Numbered from the stretch's first letter, positions 9,241 through 18,111 are shown. The stretch is 60,940 nucleotides of DNA from Clostridiales bacterium (GCA_017509245.1 JAFWQC010000110.1:1-60940), one strand, 5' to 3'. Translations and numbers: made by a program. Notes: generated by a model from the letters alone, not told the origin.

Positions 9241-9438
9241 TTAAGCGTAAGGGATCATCTTCTTGATGATTCTTGCATTCTGATCTGAGCATACCTGGTT
9301 GTGTCTCAGGTGTCTCATTCTCTTAGTAGGTCTCTTGCTCAGAATGTGGCTTCTGAATGCCTGCTTGTGGAGAACCTTACCGGTACCTGTAACCTTGAAT
9401 CTCTTCTTTGAAGAAGTGTGTGTCTTCTGCTTGGGCAT
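9241..9438 (-). CDS. rpmI: 50S ribosomal protein L35
   Basis: A 65-residue basic protein with the L35 signature MPKQKTHTSSKKRFKVTGTG and the HILSKRPTKRMRHLR segment. It sits in the universal infC-rpmI-rplT order, 18 bases after infC, with an AGGAGG site before the ATG. Confidence 0.98.
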   Translation of the reverse strand: MPKQKTHTSSKKRFKVTGTGKVLHKQAFRSHILSKRPTKRMRHLRHNQVCSDQNARIIKKMIPYA

Positions 9439-9456
9439 AATATCATTCCTCCTAAA

Positions 9457-9981
9457 TTATTTTTTCTTTGCCGGTGACAGGTACATTACCATGTTCCTGC
9501 CTTCTATCTTGGGCGGTCTGTCTACTGAACCATATTCGGTTACGCTGTCAGCAAAACTGTTCATTACTTCGTAACCCTTATTCTGGAAAGCCATCTCGCG
9601 GCCTCTGAATCTGATGTTAACCTTGACTCTGTCGCCTGCTGAAAGGAACTTTACGACCATCTTGCGCTTAACTTCGACATCGTGAACATCCGTTGTAAGC
9701 TTCAAGCCGACTTCCTTAAGTTCTGTCTCTTTCTGCTTCTTCTTGGCTTCCTTCTCTCTCTTGCTCTTCTCGAAAAGGAACTTGTTGTAATCCATTACTC
9801 TGCAAACAGGGTTATCCGGATTAGGTGATATGCAGACGAGATCCAGCTCAGCTTCTTCAGCACTCTTAAGAGCTTCCTCGATCGGAACTACACCGACCAT
9901 CTGTCCTTCTGCGTCAATGAGACGTACCTGAGGGAACTTGATAGCTCCGTTAATCATCTGATTATCATTGGTCTTAGCGAT
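9457..9981 (-). CDS. infC: Translation initiation factor IF-3, starting at an ATC codon
   Basis: IF-3 keeps 30S subunits free of 50S and proofreads start codons. The protein has 174 residues from the chosen start. Its N-domain runs from NGAIKFPQVRLID and its C-domain has KVNIRFRGREM. An in-frame GTG at 9988-9990 is part of the AAGGAGG ribosome binding site (9990-9996) and so cannot be the start. ATC at 9979-9981 lies eight bases after that site, the ideal distance. Many bacteria start infC with ATT, ATC or ATA so that IF-3 represses its own translation. The choice of ATC is inference from spacing plus this known rule. Confidence 0.93.
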   Translation of the reverse strand: MAKTNDNQMINGAIKFPQVRLIDAEGQMVGVVPIEEALKSAEEAELDLVCISPNPDNPVCRVMDYNKFLFEKSKREKEAKKKQKETELKEVGLKLTTDVHDVEVKRKMVVKFLSAGDRVKVNIRFRGREMAFQNKGYEVMNSFADSVTEYGSVDRPPKIEGRNMVMYLSPAKKK

Positions 9982-9984
9982 GGT

Positions 9985-10166
9985 AGCCACCTCCTTGTTT
10001 AAGACTTACTTTTTCCAACATAAAAAAAGAACGGATAAAATCCGTTCTCTCATAACTACCCTGCCTTAATGGCAACCCCTCAAAATAATGAGTAATATAT
10101 CTAGTTATTTACCTCTTTACAAGCATATCGCCGCTTGAGGTGAGAAACGGACGTTCTTCTTTCACG
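9985..10166 (-). ncRNA. L20-type leader with transcription attenuator upstream of infC
   Basis: About 175 bases of transcribed leader run from the promoter to the infC ribosome binding site. It contains an intrinsic terminator (arms 10029-10035 and 10041-10047) followed by seven T on the minus strand. In Bacillus-type genomes the infC-rpmI-rplT leader ends in such an attenuator, and L20 binding promotes termination. I recognise it by position, operon and the attenuator, not by a covariance model. An alternative antiterminator pairing was not worked out. Confidence 0.72.
10029..10047 (-). terminator. Attenuator hairpin in the infC leader
   Basis: GAACGGA and TCCGTTC pair around a five-base loop. 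On the minus strand the stem is followed by TTTTTTT (10022-10028). It lies between the promoter and infC. Confidence 0.85.
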
Positions 10167-10172
10167 AGCGAT

Positions 10173-10201
10173 ATAATAATTGAGTTTTGCCACAAAGTCA
10201 A
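10173..10201 (-). promoter_or_regulatory. Sigma-A promoter of infC-rpmI-rplT
   Basis: TTGACT (10196-10201) and TATTAT (10173-10178) are separated by 17 bases on the minus strand. Confidence 0.8.
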
Positions 10202-10234
10202 TACTTTTGAGAAAATGTCATTATTACCTGACCA

Positions 10235-10879
10235 TTAATGTATGATCTTTAGAAATGACCGCCTGTGAATGGGAGTCATTCCCTTCTCTCTTATAGCTGC
10301 ATAGTGGTCCTTTGTGCCGTATCCTTTGTGCTTAGCAAATCCGTATCCCGGATACTCCTTATCGTATTCGGCCATCATGTGGTCCCTGGTAACCTTAGCA
10401 AGGATCGAAGCTGCTGCAATGGAATCAGATTTTGCATCGCCCTTGATTATCGGTATCACTTCCAATCCCGTGCCGCTCAATTTGACTGCATCGATCAATA
10501 AGATGTCGGGTGACATTTCTTTGGCAGCAAGCTCTTTAACGCAGTTGCGCATTGCGTTTTTGGTGGCTTCAAGGATATTTATCTCATCTATTTCTTCCGG
10601 TCCTGAAGCACAGATTGCATATGCCTTTGCTTTTTCTTTTATCTGCTCGAAAAGTTCTTCCCTCTTCTTCTCCGAGAGCTTCTTGGAGTCGTCCAGGCCG
10701 AGGATCTTAACATCAGGATCGAGTATGCAGCAGGCTGCAACAACGGGTCCTGCAAGAGGTCCTCTTCCTGCCTCATCGATACCGCCGATCATCTTGTAGC
10801 CTTTGGCAAGACAATCACGCTCGTATTCATACATTGCTTCGTATTTTGCGGTAAGTTGTTCTGTTGTAAGCTTGGGCAT
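10235..10879 (-). CDS. rnhB: Ribonuclease HII
   Basis: Cleaves RNA in RNA-DNA hybrids and removes misinserted ribonucleotides. The 214-residue protein has the RNase HII motif GIDEAGRGPLAGPVVAA with the first two catalytic acids, then LDDSKKLS. IDAVKL supplies a later acid and KSDSIAAASILAKVTRD is the C-terminal signature. It lies 14 bases after rbgA and is the last gene of that group, as in B. subtilis, where ylqF and rnhB are also neighbours. Confidence 0.97.
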   Translation of the reverse strand: MPKLTTEQLTAKYEAMYEYERDCLAKGYKMIGGIDEAGRGPLAGPVVAACCILDPDVKILGLDDSKKLSEKKREELFEQIKEKAKAYAICASGPEEIDEINILEATKNAMRNCVKELAAKEMSPDILLIDAVKLSGTGLEVIPIIKGDAKSDSIAAASILAKVTRDHMMAEYDKEYPGYGFAKHKGYGTKDHYAAIREKGMTPIHRRSFLKIIH

Positions 10880-10893
10880 CTGTTTATCCTCTG

Positions 10894-11793
10894 TTACTTA
10901 AAATCTTCAGGCATCTCGAGAGTTATCCTGCCCGTTCTGCCCTCTCTCAGATCATTTAAGAAAAGCCTTGCAAAGCGTTCCTCATCGATCCTTCCGCCGC
11001 TAAGGATGCAGCCTCTCTTCTTTGCCATCTCAAGGAAAAGATCGTAATAAGGATCCTGGTAGAACCCTTCGTCATCTGACTGCTCTATATCAACATTAAC
11101 GCCGTATCTTTCCCTGATAAGACCCGGATATATATCGAGCATTATCTTCAGTGTCTCATAAGCTACCTTTACGACATCCGTTACTTCTTCTTTGACAGAA
11201 CCTAACGCGGTAAGGCATATTCCGCTCTTGGCATTGGCGATCCTGGGCCACAGGACACCTGCCATATCCATTAATTCAAGTCTTCCGCCTGTCATTATCC
11301 ATTTGAAATCTTTGGTAACACCCGGCTTGTCGCCAGTCACAGCGGCTTTCCTGCCTGCAAGGGCGTTGATTATCGTCGACTTGCCGGTATTGGGGGCACC
11401 TACGACCATAACTCTGACAGGACGGCCTATTCTGCCCTTCTCGGCAGCCTTCTCGAGCTTATCCTTCATGAGTTCCATCGTAATGGCATTAAGCTTGTCG
11501 AAGCCCTTCTTATGTGTGCTCTCGAGAGCGCAGGCACGGGTATTGTCCGCTTCAAGAGCGGATATCCAGCGGGATGTTTTCGATGGATCGGCAAGATCAG
11601 CCTTGTTAAGGATGACGATCCTGGGCTTGTCACCGATTATCCTGTCGAGTTCCGGATTGCGGCTTGAGAAAGGGATCCTCGCGTCCGCTGTCTCATATAC
11701 AAGATCGACGAGCTTCAATCTCTCGCCTGTCTCGTTAAGGGCTTTCTTCATGTGCCCCGGAAACCAGTTTATGTCGTTCTTCTTCTCGCTCAT
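10894..11793 (-). CDS. rbgA: Ribosome biogenesis GTPase RbgA (YlqF)
   Basis: A circularly permuted GTPase needed for late 50S assembly. The 299-residue protein opens with the family-typical INWFPGHMKKA. The G4 motif NKADL precedes G1 GAPNTGKST, which proves the permutation. G3 reads DMAG rather than DTPG, a small departure within the family. A C-terminal domain of about 110 residues follows. It lies between rplS and rnhB, the conserved order in Firmicutes, and is separated from rplS by a hairpin. Confidence 0.96.
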   Translation of the reverse strand: MSEKKNDINWFPGHMKKALNETGERLKLVDLVYETADARIPFSSRNPELDRIIGDKPRIVILNKADLADPSKTSRWISALEADNTRACALESTHKKGFDKLNAITMELMKDKLEKAAEKGRIGRPVRVMVVGAPNTGKSTIINALAGRKAAVTGDKPGVTKDFKWIMTGGRLELMDMAGVLWPRIANAKSGICLTALGSVKEEVTDVVKVAYETLKIMLDIYPGLIRERYGVNVDIEQSDDEGFYQDPYYDLFLEMAKKRGCILSGGRIDEERFARLFLNDLREGRTGRITLEMPEDFK

Positions 11794-11842
11794 AGAAACC
11801 TCATCATTTATTACGTGATGATTTTAACATAATAGTAAAGGA

Positions 11843-11872
11843 AAGAGGTTGCCTCATATGAGACAACCTCTT
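11843..11872 (-). terminator. Hairpin after rplS, probable terminator
   Basis: Arms AAGAGGTTG (11843-11851) and CAACCTCTT (11864-11872) pair perfectly, with further pairing in the loop. The T tract on the minus strand is interrupted (CTTTCCTTTA), so some read-through into rbgA is likely. Confidence 0.65.
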
Positions 11873-11895
11873 GATTAACTGTTTTAAGCCGAAAA

Positions 11896-12237
11896 TCAGA
11901 TCTTCTGTGTGATCTTTGCAGCCTTGCCCTGACGATCGCGGAGATAATAGAGCTTTGCTCTTCTGATCTTACCCTTACGAATAACGTCGATGTGATCGAT
12001 CTTGGGGGAATTTACAGGGAGAATTCTCTCTACGCCGATACCGTAAGATACACGGCGAATTGTTATTGTCTCAGAAAGGCCCTGGCCTTTTCTTGCGATG
12101 ACATAGCCTTCGAATACCTGAATACGCTCCTTTGCGCCTTCCTTGATAAGGAGGTGAGCCTTTACGAAGTCGCCGACTTCTACTTCAGGATAGCTGTTCT
12201 TAATATTCTCGCTCTCGATGACTTTTACTAAATCCAT
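11896..12237 (-). CDS. rplS: 50S ribosomal protein L19
   Basis: A 113-residue protein beginning [13 protein letters not shown]. It has the L19 core [20 protein letters not shown] and the C-terminal [14 protein letters not shown] segment (here [18 protein letters not shown]). L19 sits at the 30S-50S interface. A longer in-frame extension to 12654 overlaps trmD and was rejected, because the family length and the GAGAGGA site fit this ATG. It follows trmD by 76 bases. Confidence 0.97.
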   Translation of the reverse strand: MDLVKVIESENIKNSYPEVEVGDFVKAHLLIKEGAKERIQVFEGYVIARKGQGLSETITIRRVSYGIGVERILPVNSPKIDHIDVIRKGKIRRAKLYYLRDRQGKAAKITQKI

Positions 12238-12313
12238 ATTGTTTGTTTCCTCTCTTTCCTGCAGATGTTCTTGCCTGGATATGGCAGAGGACCATCCTGA
12301 TAACTGGAGAATT

Positions 12314-13054
12314 TTAGCACATGCCCCTTTCAAAGGCAAGCATTTTGGCCCAATCACTTTCAGAAATGTCCAATTTGTCAAGCATATCGGGCCTGTTCTT
12401 CCATGTATCGACCAGTGCAGCGATGCGGTTATACTCAGCGATCGCTGCGTCGTTGCCGTTTTTGAGGACTTCCGGAACGGCCCTGTCATGCCATACCGGA
12501 GGCTTGGTGTACTGGGGTGCCTCGAGCATTCCGTCAGTATGGGATTCGTTGGTATATGCCTCTTCGTTGGGAAGCACGCCCGGAATGAGCCTTGCGACAG
12601 CATCAATGACCACGATTGCAGCCGTCTCACCGCCCGTGAGGACATAATCCCCAATGGAGATCTCCTCGTCGCAGATCTCGTCTATCACGCGCGCGTCTAT
12701 ACCTTCATAATGGCCGCAAATGATCAGCAGATTCTCGTGTTTTGCAAGTTCATGTGCTTTGGCCTGATCGAAAACATGACCCTTGGGCGACATGTATACC
12801 GTGTGGGGCTTTTTGCCGCCGCAGAGCTCAACGGCCTTTTCGAACGCTCCGAAAACAGGCTCCGGACGGATCATCATGCCTGTGCCGCCGCCATAGATGG
12901 TGTCGTCGACGCGTCCATAGTTATTGGGGGCATAATCCCTCATCTGGATGCACTCCAAAGAGATAGCGCCCTTAGCGATCCCTCTGCCCGTTATGCTCGT
13001 ATTAAGGTATGACGAGACCTGCTCGGGAAATAATGTAGCTACATAGAAGTTCAT
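12314..13054 (-). CDS. trmD: tRNA (guanine-N1)-methyltransferase
   Basis: Methylates G37 of tRNAs, which prevents frameshifting. The 246-residue SPOUT protein carries the TrmD knot motifs [11 protein letters not shown] and [12 protein letters not shown], plus [17 protein letters not shown] and [10 protein letters not shown]. Its ATG overlaps the stop of the upstream TPM-type membrane protein by four bases (ATGA, 13051-13054). Translation is therefore coupled to that gene rather than to rimM, which is its usual upstream partner. Confidence 0.97.
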   Translation of the reverse strand: MNFYVATLFPEQVSSYLNTSITGRGIAKGAISLECIQMRDYAPNNYGRVDDTIYGGGTGMMIRPEPVFGAFEKAVELCGGKKPHTVYMSPKGHVFDQAKAHELAKHENLLIICGHYEGIDARVIDEICDEEISIGDYVLTGGETAAIVVIDAVARLIPGVLPNEEAYTNESHTDGMLEAPQYTKPPVWHDRAVPEVLKNGNDAAIAEYNRIAALVDTWKNRPDMLDKLDISESDWAKMLAFERGMC

Positions 13055-14175
13055 ATATCAGTCTGATCTCCGCTTGTTATTGCAACATTGCCGTCCTTAT
13101 CGACCTTGATGGCCGTACCGCAGTAATCACAGTAGCCTACAGTCATCTTACGTATCCTGATGTTGCTTGCACCGCAGTTAGGACAGGTAACAGCAACATA
13201 TTGTGTCTCCAATTCGTCCTCATATTTCTTTCTGTTGAAGTCGGTCTGCTTCTGATCAGCCACGGCTTTAGCCGCCTTCGCGACTTCCTGAGCCTGCAAG
13301 GTCTTCTGCTTGGCAACGGCGATCTTGCGCTTCTTTATTATATTAGCCACGATAATTATCCCGATGACCAGGATTACCGCAACAACGGCTATAATGCCCA
13401 TCTGCCGGAATGAAAGCTGCTTTTCCATTATCCTCCTGCCGGCATTCTCGAATGAAGCTTTAAAGAACTCGCCTTCGTTAAGATTGCTATCAGTATAGTA
13501 ATAATCTATAAAATCAAGGAATATCTCCCTTGCCTGTTCATCCATTACCTGAGTCTCGGCGTCATAGCCCGGAGTTACCGTGCAGATATATTCGGATGAA
13601 TTATTCGGATACTCGCGGAAGATGATAAGAACATGGCCTTCATCTTCACCGAACATCTCCTTGTATTTTGATTCGGCGAGCGCTTCTACGCTTCCTTCAG
13701 ACTTGTATTGGTATCCGTCTCTTCCTGTGATCCAGAGATATGGCTGAACGCCTGTCTGCTCATAGAAAGACTTCATACCGGTGATCAAGGCTTCTTCCTC
13801 GCCTTTTTTGTCGATCCAGTCTCCCCAGTCATCCTGATACCACACATCAATAGGGGTGCACTTGGAGGAAGGCAGAGCCTCTCTTTCAACAGTTGAACGC
13901 TCGATAAGGAAATACTGAACCGGCCCGGACCAATTGCCACCAAACCCAAAATTGATGCCGAAACATATGATCATCCAAACAATGAGTATTATGAATGGGG
14001 TAAAACATCCGATTCCGCTTCCACCATCTGAGCCATTAGAATAATGCGCACCGCCGGAATGATGCGACGATGAGCCGGATGATGAATGATAGGATGAGCT
14101 GCTTGCATGATGTGTATGGCTGCTCGAATGATGTGAGCTGTGGTGTGAACCACCGCCTCTGCCGCCTCTTCCCAT
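13051..14175 (-). CDS. Two-TM protein with TPM-like extracytoplasmic domain and C-terminal zinc ribbon
   Basis: A 374-residue membrane protein of unknown role. It begins with a low-complexity Gly/His/Ser stretch of about 55 residues, then a membrane helix (FIILIVWMIICFGI) and an outer domain of about 150 residues with the TPM look (GVQPYLWITG, GHVLIIFRE, YICTVTPGYDAETQV). A second helix (IIAVVAVILVIGIIIVANII), a Lys/Ala/Gln-rich helix and a zinc ribbon with CPNCG and CDYCG follow. An ATG five codons upstream overlaps the ribosome binding site GGAGGAG, so the second ATG at 14175 is preferred. It sits between the rpsP block and trmD, which is unusual. The His-rich N terminus could bind metal, which is inference. 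Confidence 0.8.
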   Translation of the reverse strand: MGRGGRGGGSHHSSHHSSSHTHHASSSSYHSSSGSSSHHSGGAHYSNGSDGGSGIGCFTPFIILIVWMIICFGINFGFGGNWSGPVQYFLIERSTVEREALPSSKCTPIDVWYQDDWGDWIDKKGEEEALITGMKSFYEQTGVQPYLWITGRDGYQYKSEGSVEALAESKYKEMFGEDEGHVLIIFREYPNNSSEYICTVTPGYDAETQVMDEQAREIFLDFIDYYYTDSNLNEGEFFKASFENAGRRIMEKQLSFRQMGIIAVVAVILVIGIIIVANIIKKRKIAVAKQKTLQAQEVAKAAKAVADQKQTDFNRKKYEDELETQYVAVTCPNCGASNIRIRKMTVGYCDYCGTAIKVDKDGNVAITSGDQTDI

Positions 14176-14396
14176 AACTTGCTCCTCCATTATCCGCGCG
14201 GGAAAACATGATTTTTCAAATTGAATAATACCATAATTGAGATATGTTTACGATTTGTGCAAATGCATCCCAAGTAAGCCGTTTGTAATATGTTTGCCCC
14301 CTTTTTGCCTGATTTCTGATGCAGTTTGGTTTTGACACGAACTTACAATCAAATCAAGGTTAACCTGACAAAACAGGGATGAAAGGAAAAAACATT

Positions 14397-15284
14397 ATGA
14401 GAAAACTAACATATAGATACCCTTCAAAGGCAGGTGCGGCTGCATTATCTGCCGTTATGCTGCTCTCAATGACAGCCTGCAACGATGCAAACAAGAAAAC
14501 AGGCAGTACTACAGAGGCTCAAGGCACTTCTGTATCAGGTGAAGCAAATATCAACATTACTGAACCTGCAGAAAACTCAGTTCAGTCTGATAACACTTCC
14601 GGTGATCCGCTCTCAGACACACAGAAGAAAGCATATAAAGCATATCTTGAAACGCTTGAGGGCTTAGAGGATACGATATCTGTCTACACCTGGATGAATA
14701 TCGGCGGAGGCGATTCAAACTGGCTCTATCCTCAGGAGAACATTCCGTGTGCATTATACGATCTTACGGGTGACGGAATCGAAGAGATGATCGTTATGGA
14801 AGGTCAGAAAAATCTATCCGCAAACCTTGAGGTATATTCCTATGATCAATCCACCGAGGAGACTTCAGTCATCCTTTTCGTGGGATATCTGAATCCCCAG
14901 ATAGAGATTGGCCGCGGAGTCACGGTCGCAGCAACCAACGATGGCAGACTCCTCATTTCCGACAATCCGAGAGATGACAGCGAATACAATTCATGCATAA
15001 CCTACGTATATAACGGATTCGAATTGCTTCCGGATCAGTCAGCGGAGGACCTCGTATCATATACTGAGGATATGTCGCAGAAATATCACGAATACAAGAT
15101 CAATGACGGCAGCGTAAGCGAAAGTGATTACACCGAGAAGATGAACAAGATGATCGACTCCATCGATGTATTAATGCAGTATGGATTCGTAATCGGCGAC
15201 AAAATGCAGTCCAAGATCGAAGGAATGACTTCCATAGCAATGTCTTACGATCAGATGCATGATTACCTTGAACAGCATCTGTAA
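14397..15284 (+). CDS. Secreted lipoprotein of unknown function
   Basis: A 295-residue protein with a signal peptide ending in the lipobox LLSMTAC, then a Ser/Thr/Glu-rich linker of about 40 residues. The body has the sequence CALYDLTGDGIEEMIVME, seen in Ca-binding or VCBS-like lipoproteins of Clostridia. The ATG at 14379 is followed by AAAGG and a second ATG at 14397, nine bases later, so the second is preferred. It is one of few plus-strand genes and lies inside the split rpsP-trmD region, facing rimM and ending at a two-way terminator. I do not recognise a specific function. Confidence 0.8.
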   Translation: MRKLTYRYPSKAGAAALSAVMLLSMTACNDANKKTGSTTEAQGTSVSGEANINITEPAENSVQSDNTSGDPLSDTQKKAYKAYLETLEGLEDTISVYTWMNIGGGDSNWLYPQENIPCALYDLTGDGIEEMIVMEGQKNLSANLEVYSYDQSTEETSVILFVGYLNPQIEIGRGVTVAATNDGRLLISDNPRDDSEYNSCITYVYNGFELLPDQSAEDLVSYTEDMSQKYHEYKINDGSVSESDYTEKMNKMIDSIDVLMQYGFVIGDKMQSKIEGMTSIAMSYDQMHDYLEQHL

Positions 15285-15317
15285 GAAATAAATCACCTGA
15301 ATAACCATTCAGGCAAC

Positions 15318-15352
15318 AAAACCCCCGGAGCTGAAATCCCTCCGGGGGTTTT
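15318..15352. terminator. Bidirectional terminator between the lipoprotein gene and rimM
   Basis: A perfect 13-bp stem, AAAACCCCCGGAG (15318-15330) with CTCCGGGGGTTTT (15340-15352). A and T tracts on both sides let it work for either strand. Confidence 0.9.
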
Positions 15353-15436
15353 GATTTATCTGAACATTATATTTTCGAGAAAGGGCAAATCAAAAACAGA
15401 CCTGTCTTCAAAGAGGTTACAGCCTCTATAAAACGA

Positions 15437-15961
15437 TCAATCGTATAATTCGTAAAGGCCTTCAGGCAGCCTGCACCTGATAAAACCTTCAGCGATGTTT
15501 ACTTCATAGCAATAGACCTTTACGAACGGGAGCATGAGGTTTTTCTTCTTGTCACGCCTGATCTCGAGCGTGAACTGGGGACCTGTCTCAAAACAGTCGA
15601 TAACAGTTCCCACTTCTCCCCTGTCATCATCTATTACCGTAAGTCCTTTGAGGTCAGTGATGAAATAGCTGTCCTTCTTGAGCTTGACGGCATTATCTCT
15701 TGTGACGGCGATGAATCTGCCACGCAAAAGTTCCGCCTTGTCTCTGTCAAGGACACCTTCGAATCTGACGAGAACGTTGCCTCTGTCCATTCTTGCAGAC
15801 TGGCATGCAAAAGCCTCGGGCTTCTCGAATTTCTGCCCGCAGACAAAGCATTCCTTTAGTTTAAGGAAACGGCGCGGGTCGTCCGTTAAGGGATAGACTT
15901 TCACTTCCCCGCGGACGCCGTGCGCGCCGGTAATCTTTCCTATAATGATGAGATCTTCCAA
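15437..15961 (-). CDS. rimM: 16S rRNA processing protein RimM
   Basis: A 174-residue 30S maturation factor. The N-terminal RimM barrel has IIIGKITGAHGVRGEVKVYP and TDDPRRF. A PRC-barrel-like C-terminal half carries LPFVKVYCYEVNI in place of the usual IPFV/DIDLE segment. It follows khpA by five bases in the rpsP operon. The usual next genes, trmD and rplS, are displaced by two other genes, so this operon ends here at a two-way terminator. Confidence 0.95.
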   Translation of the reverse strand: MEDLIIIGKITGAHGVRGEVKVYPLTDDPRRFLKLKECFVCGQKFEKPEAFACQSARMDRGNVLVRFEGVLDRDKAELLRGRFIAVTRDNAVKLKKDSYFITDLKGLTVIDDDRGEVGTVIDCFETGPQFTLEIRRDKKKNLMLPFVKVYCYEVNIAEGFIRCRLPEGLYELYD

Positions 15962-15966
15962 AAGAA

Positions 15967-16197
15967 TCAGCCTACTATATCGACTATAACGCGCTTACCT
16001 TCTTTGAGGTACTTAGCCTTCATTATGGAACGGATAGCCTGAGCTCTCTTACCGTTCTTGCCGATAATCTTTCCTGTATCCTCGGGAGCTACGGACAGCT
16101 CGAAAACAACCGTATTTCCGCGTTCTGTCTTCTTAACGTTTACCTCATCGGGATTACTAACCAATTCCCTGGCGATATAAACCAACAAATCGTCCAT
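15967..16197 (-). CDS. khpA: KH-domain RNA-binding protein KhpA
   Basis: A 76-residue protein made of a single KH domain. The GxxG loop reads IIGKNGKRAQAIR. In Firmicutes KhpA pairs with KhpB (Jag/EloR) and affects cell elongation. It sits in the conserved place between rpsP and rimM, 48 bases after rpsP. Confidence 0.94.
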   Translation of the reverse strand: MDDLLVYIARELVSNPDEVNVKKTERGNTVVFELSVAPEDTGKIIGKNGKRAQAIRSIMKAKYLKEGKRVIVDIVG

Positions 16198-16245
16198 GTA
16201 AAGCTCTCCTTCCTAATAATAGTATGAGCAAACTGATGTTTTAGA

Positions 16246-16488
16246 TCAGATGATGCCCTGCTTCTTGAGAAGAGACTTTACTGTATCTGTAGGCTGTGCT
16301 CCGTTAGAGATCCACTTCTTTGCTGCATCAGCGTCGATCTTAACACTGTCTGTTTCCTTCATGGGATCATAGTAACCGATCTCTTCGATGAAACGTCCGT
16401 CTCTGGGGTATCTTGCATCAGCAACTACTACACGGTAGAAAGGTGCCTTCTTCTTACCCATTCTTCTTAAACGAATCTTTACTGCCAT
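16246..16488 (-). CDS. rpsP: 30S ribosomal protein S16
   Basis: An 80-residue protein with the S16 signature [20 protein letters not shown] and the [12 protein letters not shown] segment. It lies between ffh and khpA, the standard order in Firmicutes. Confidence 0.98.
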   Translation of the reverse strand: MAVKIRLRRMGKKKAPFYRVVVADARYPRDGRFIEEIGYYDPMKETDSVKIDADAAKKWISNGAQPTDTVKSLLKKQGII

Positions 16489-16558
16489 TTTGTTTTTCCT
16501 CCGGAAAATTTATTTTTATTTTTATAATCAACGTCATCAGGTAATGACGGGATCTACT

Positions 16559-18106
16559 TTATCTTCTGCCCTTGCGCTTCTTCTTGCGGTCGCGTCTTCC
16601 GGAAGGAACGAACGGTGTACCGTCATCGTAGTCATCCTTAGGTGCCGCGAAGCTTCCAAGACCCTGAGGCATTCCGGTTCCAAGACCGCCCATGCCTCCC
16701 ATATTGCCGAGGCCGCCCATGCCTCCCATGCCGCCCATGTTGCCCATACCGCCTTTAAGGCCCATCTTTGCAGCCTGCTTGGCAAAGCCTTTGGGCATCT
16801 TGAAACCACCCTTGCCGTTGGAGAACTGCTTCATGATCTTTGCAGTCTGCTCATACTGTGTAATGAGCTTATTAACGTCAGATACCTGAACTCCGGCACC
16901 TGCGGCGATCCTCTTTCTTCTGCTGGCATTAAGGATCGAAGGTGTTCTTCTCTCCTTCTTGGTCATGGATGTGATGATAGCCATCTGCCTGTCAACGATC
17001 TTATCGTCGAGATCATCCTCATTGACCTTGCCTGCCGCACCGGGCATCATGCCGACGAGATCTTTGAGCGAGCCCATCTTCTTCATCTGTGCGAACTGGT
17101 CATAGAGGTCATCAAGATTGTAGGAACTGCCCATCATGCGTTCCATTATCTTTCTTGCCTCTTCCTCGTCGATATTGGCCTGAGCCTTCTCGATAAGGCT
17201 TACGACATCGCCCATACCGAGGATCCTGTCAGCCATACGCTGGGGGTAGAATCTCTCGATAGCATCAACCTTCTCACCTGTACAGATGTATTTAATAGGC
17301 TTGTTTGTAAGCTTTCTGATAGATAAAGCAGCACCGCCCCTTGCATCACCGTCAAGCTTTGTCATGATGAAGCCGTCCATGCCGATGTTCTGCTCGAAAA
17401 GCCGGGCAACGTTAACGGCTTCCTGACCGATCATTGCATCAACTACGAGGAGCTTCTCGGTGGGATTGACAGCAGCAGCGATATCTCTGAGCTCTTCCAT
17501 GAGTTCCTCATCTGCCACCGTACGTCCTGCGGTATCTATGATCAGGTAATTGCAGAGCATGTATCTTGCTTTGCCTTCACCGTCTTTAGCGATCTTAACT
17601 GCATCCTTTTCCTCAGGATCGATATAGCAGTCAACGCCTACAGCGTCACTTAAGACCTTGAGCTGCTGTGCTGCAGCCGGTCTGTGAACGTCAACTGATA
17701 CGACCATGGGCTTCTTGCCGTTCTCTTTCAAGAGTTTGGCAAGCTTTGCAGCCGTGGTTGTCTTACCTGCACCCTGGAGACCGTAAAGGATGATGATATT
17801 AAATCCGGAAGAGGATACGTTGAGCTTGTCCTCACCCTCTTCACCGCCCAAAAGTTCGGTAAGTGAATCTCTTACTATCTTTACTATCTGCTGACCAGGC
17901 GTGAACGACTCCTGAACATCGGCGCCCTTGCACTTCTCCGTCATGTCAGCTACAAATTCCTTAACAACGCTGTAGTTAACGTCCGCCTCAAGGAGAGCCA
18001 TGCGGATCTCACGCATCATCTCCTTGATGTCGCTCTCACTTACACGGGCCTTGCCGCGCATCTTTGAGGTTATATTCTGAAGCTTTTCCGATAAGCTCTC
18101 AAACAC
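16559..18106 (-). CDS. ffh: Signal recognition particle protein Ffh
   Basis: A 515-residue GTPase that binds SRP RNA and signal sequences of nascent membrane proteins. The N helical domain is followed by the G domain with GLQGAGKTTTAAKLA, DVHRPAAAQQL, DTAGR and TKLDGDARGGAALS. A Met-rich M domain follows. The C terminus holds an unusually long Gly/Met tract (about 40 residues of GGMG-type repeats) and a basic tail. It starts five bases after ylxM and runs into rpsP. Confidence 0.98.
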   Translation of the reverse strand: MFESLSEKLQNITSKMRGKARVSESDIKEMMREIRMALLEADVNYSVVKEFVADMTEKCKGADVQESFTPGQQIVKIVRDSLTELLGGEEGEDKLNVSSSGFNIIILYGLQGAGKTTTAAKLAKLLKENGKKPMVVSVDVHRPAAAQQLKVLSDAVGVDCYIDPEEKDAVKIAKDGEGKARYMLCNYLIIDTAGRTVADEELMEELRDIAAAVNPTEKLLVVDAMIGQEAVNVARLFEQNIGMDGFIMTKLDGDARGGAALSIRKLTNKPIKYICTGEKVDAIERFYPQRMADRILGMGDVVSLIEKAQANIDEEEARKIMERMMGSSYNLDDLYDQFAQMKKMGSLKDLVGMMPGAAGKVNEDDLDDKIVDRQMAIITSMTKKERRTPSILNASRRKRIAAGAGVQVSDVNKLITQYEQTAKIMKQFSNGKGGFKMPKGFAKQAAKMGLKGGMGNMGGMGGMGGLGNMGGMGGLGTGMPQGLGSFAAPKDDYDDGTPFVPSGRRDRKKKRKGRR

Positions 18107-18111
18107 TTTAC

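Noticed and set aside
9982..9990. GTG start for infC
   Set aside because: The GTG is part of the AAGGAGG ribosome binding site.
12238..12654. N-terminal extension of L19 into trmD
   Set aside because: It is out of frame with trmD, lacks family similarity, and the internal ATG at 12237 gives the normal L19 length with a ribosome binding site.
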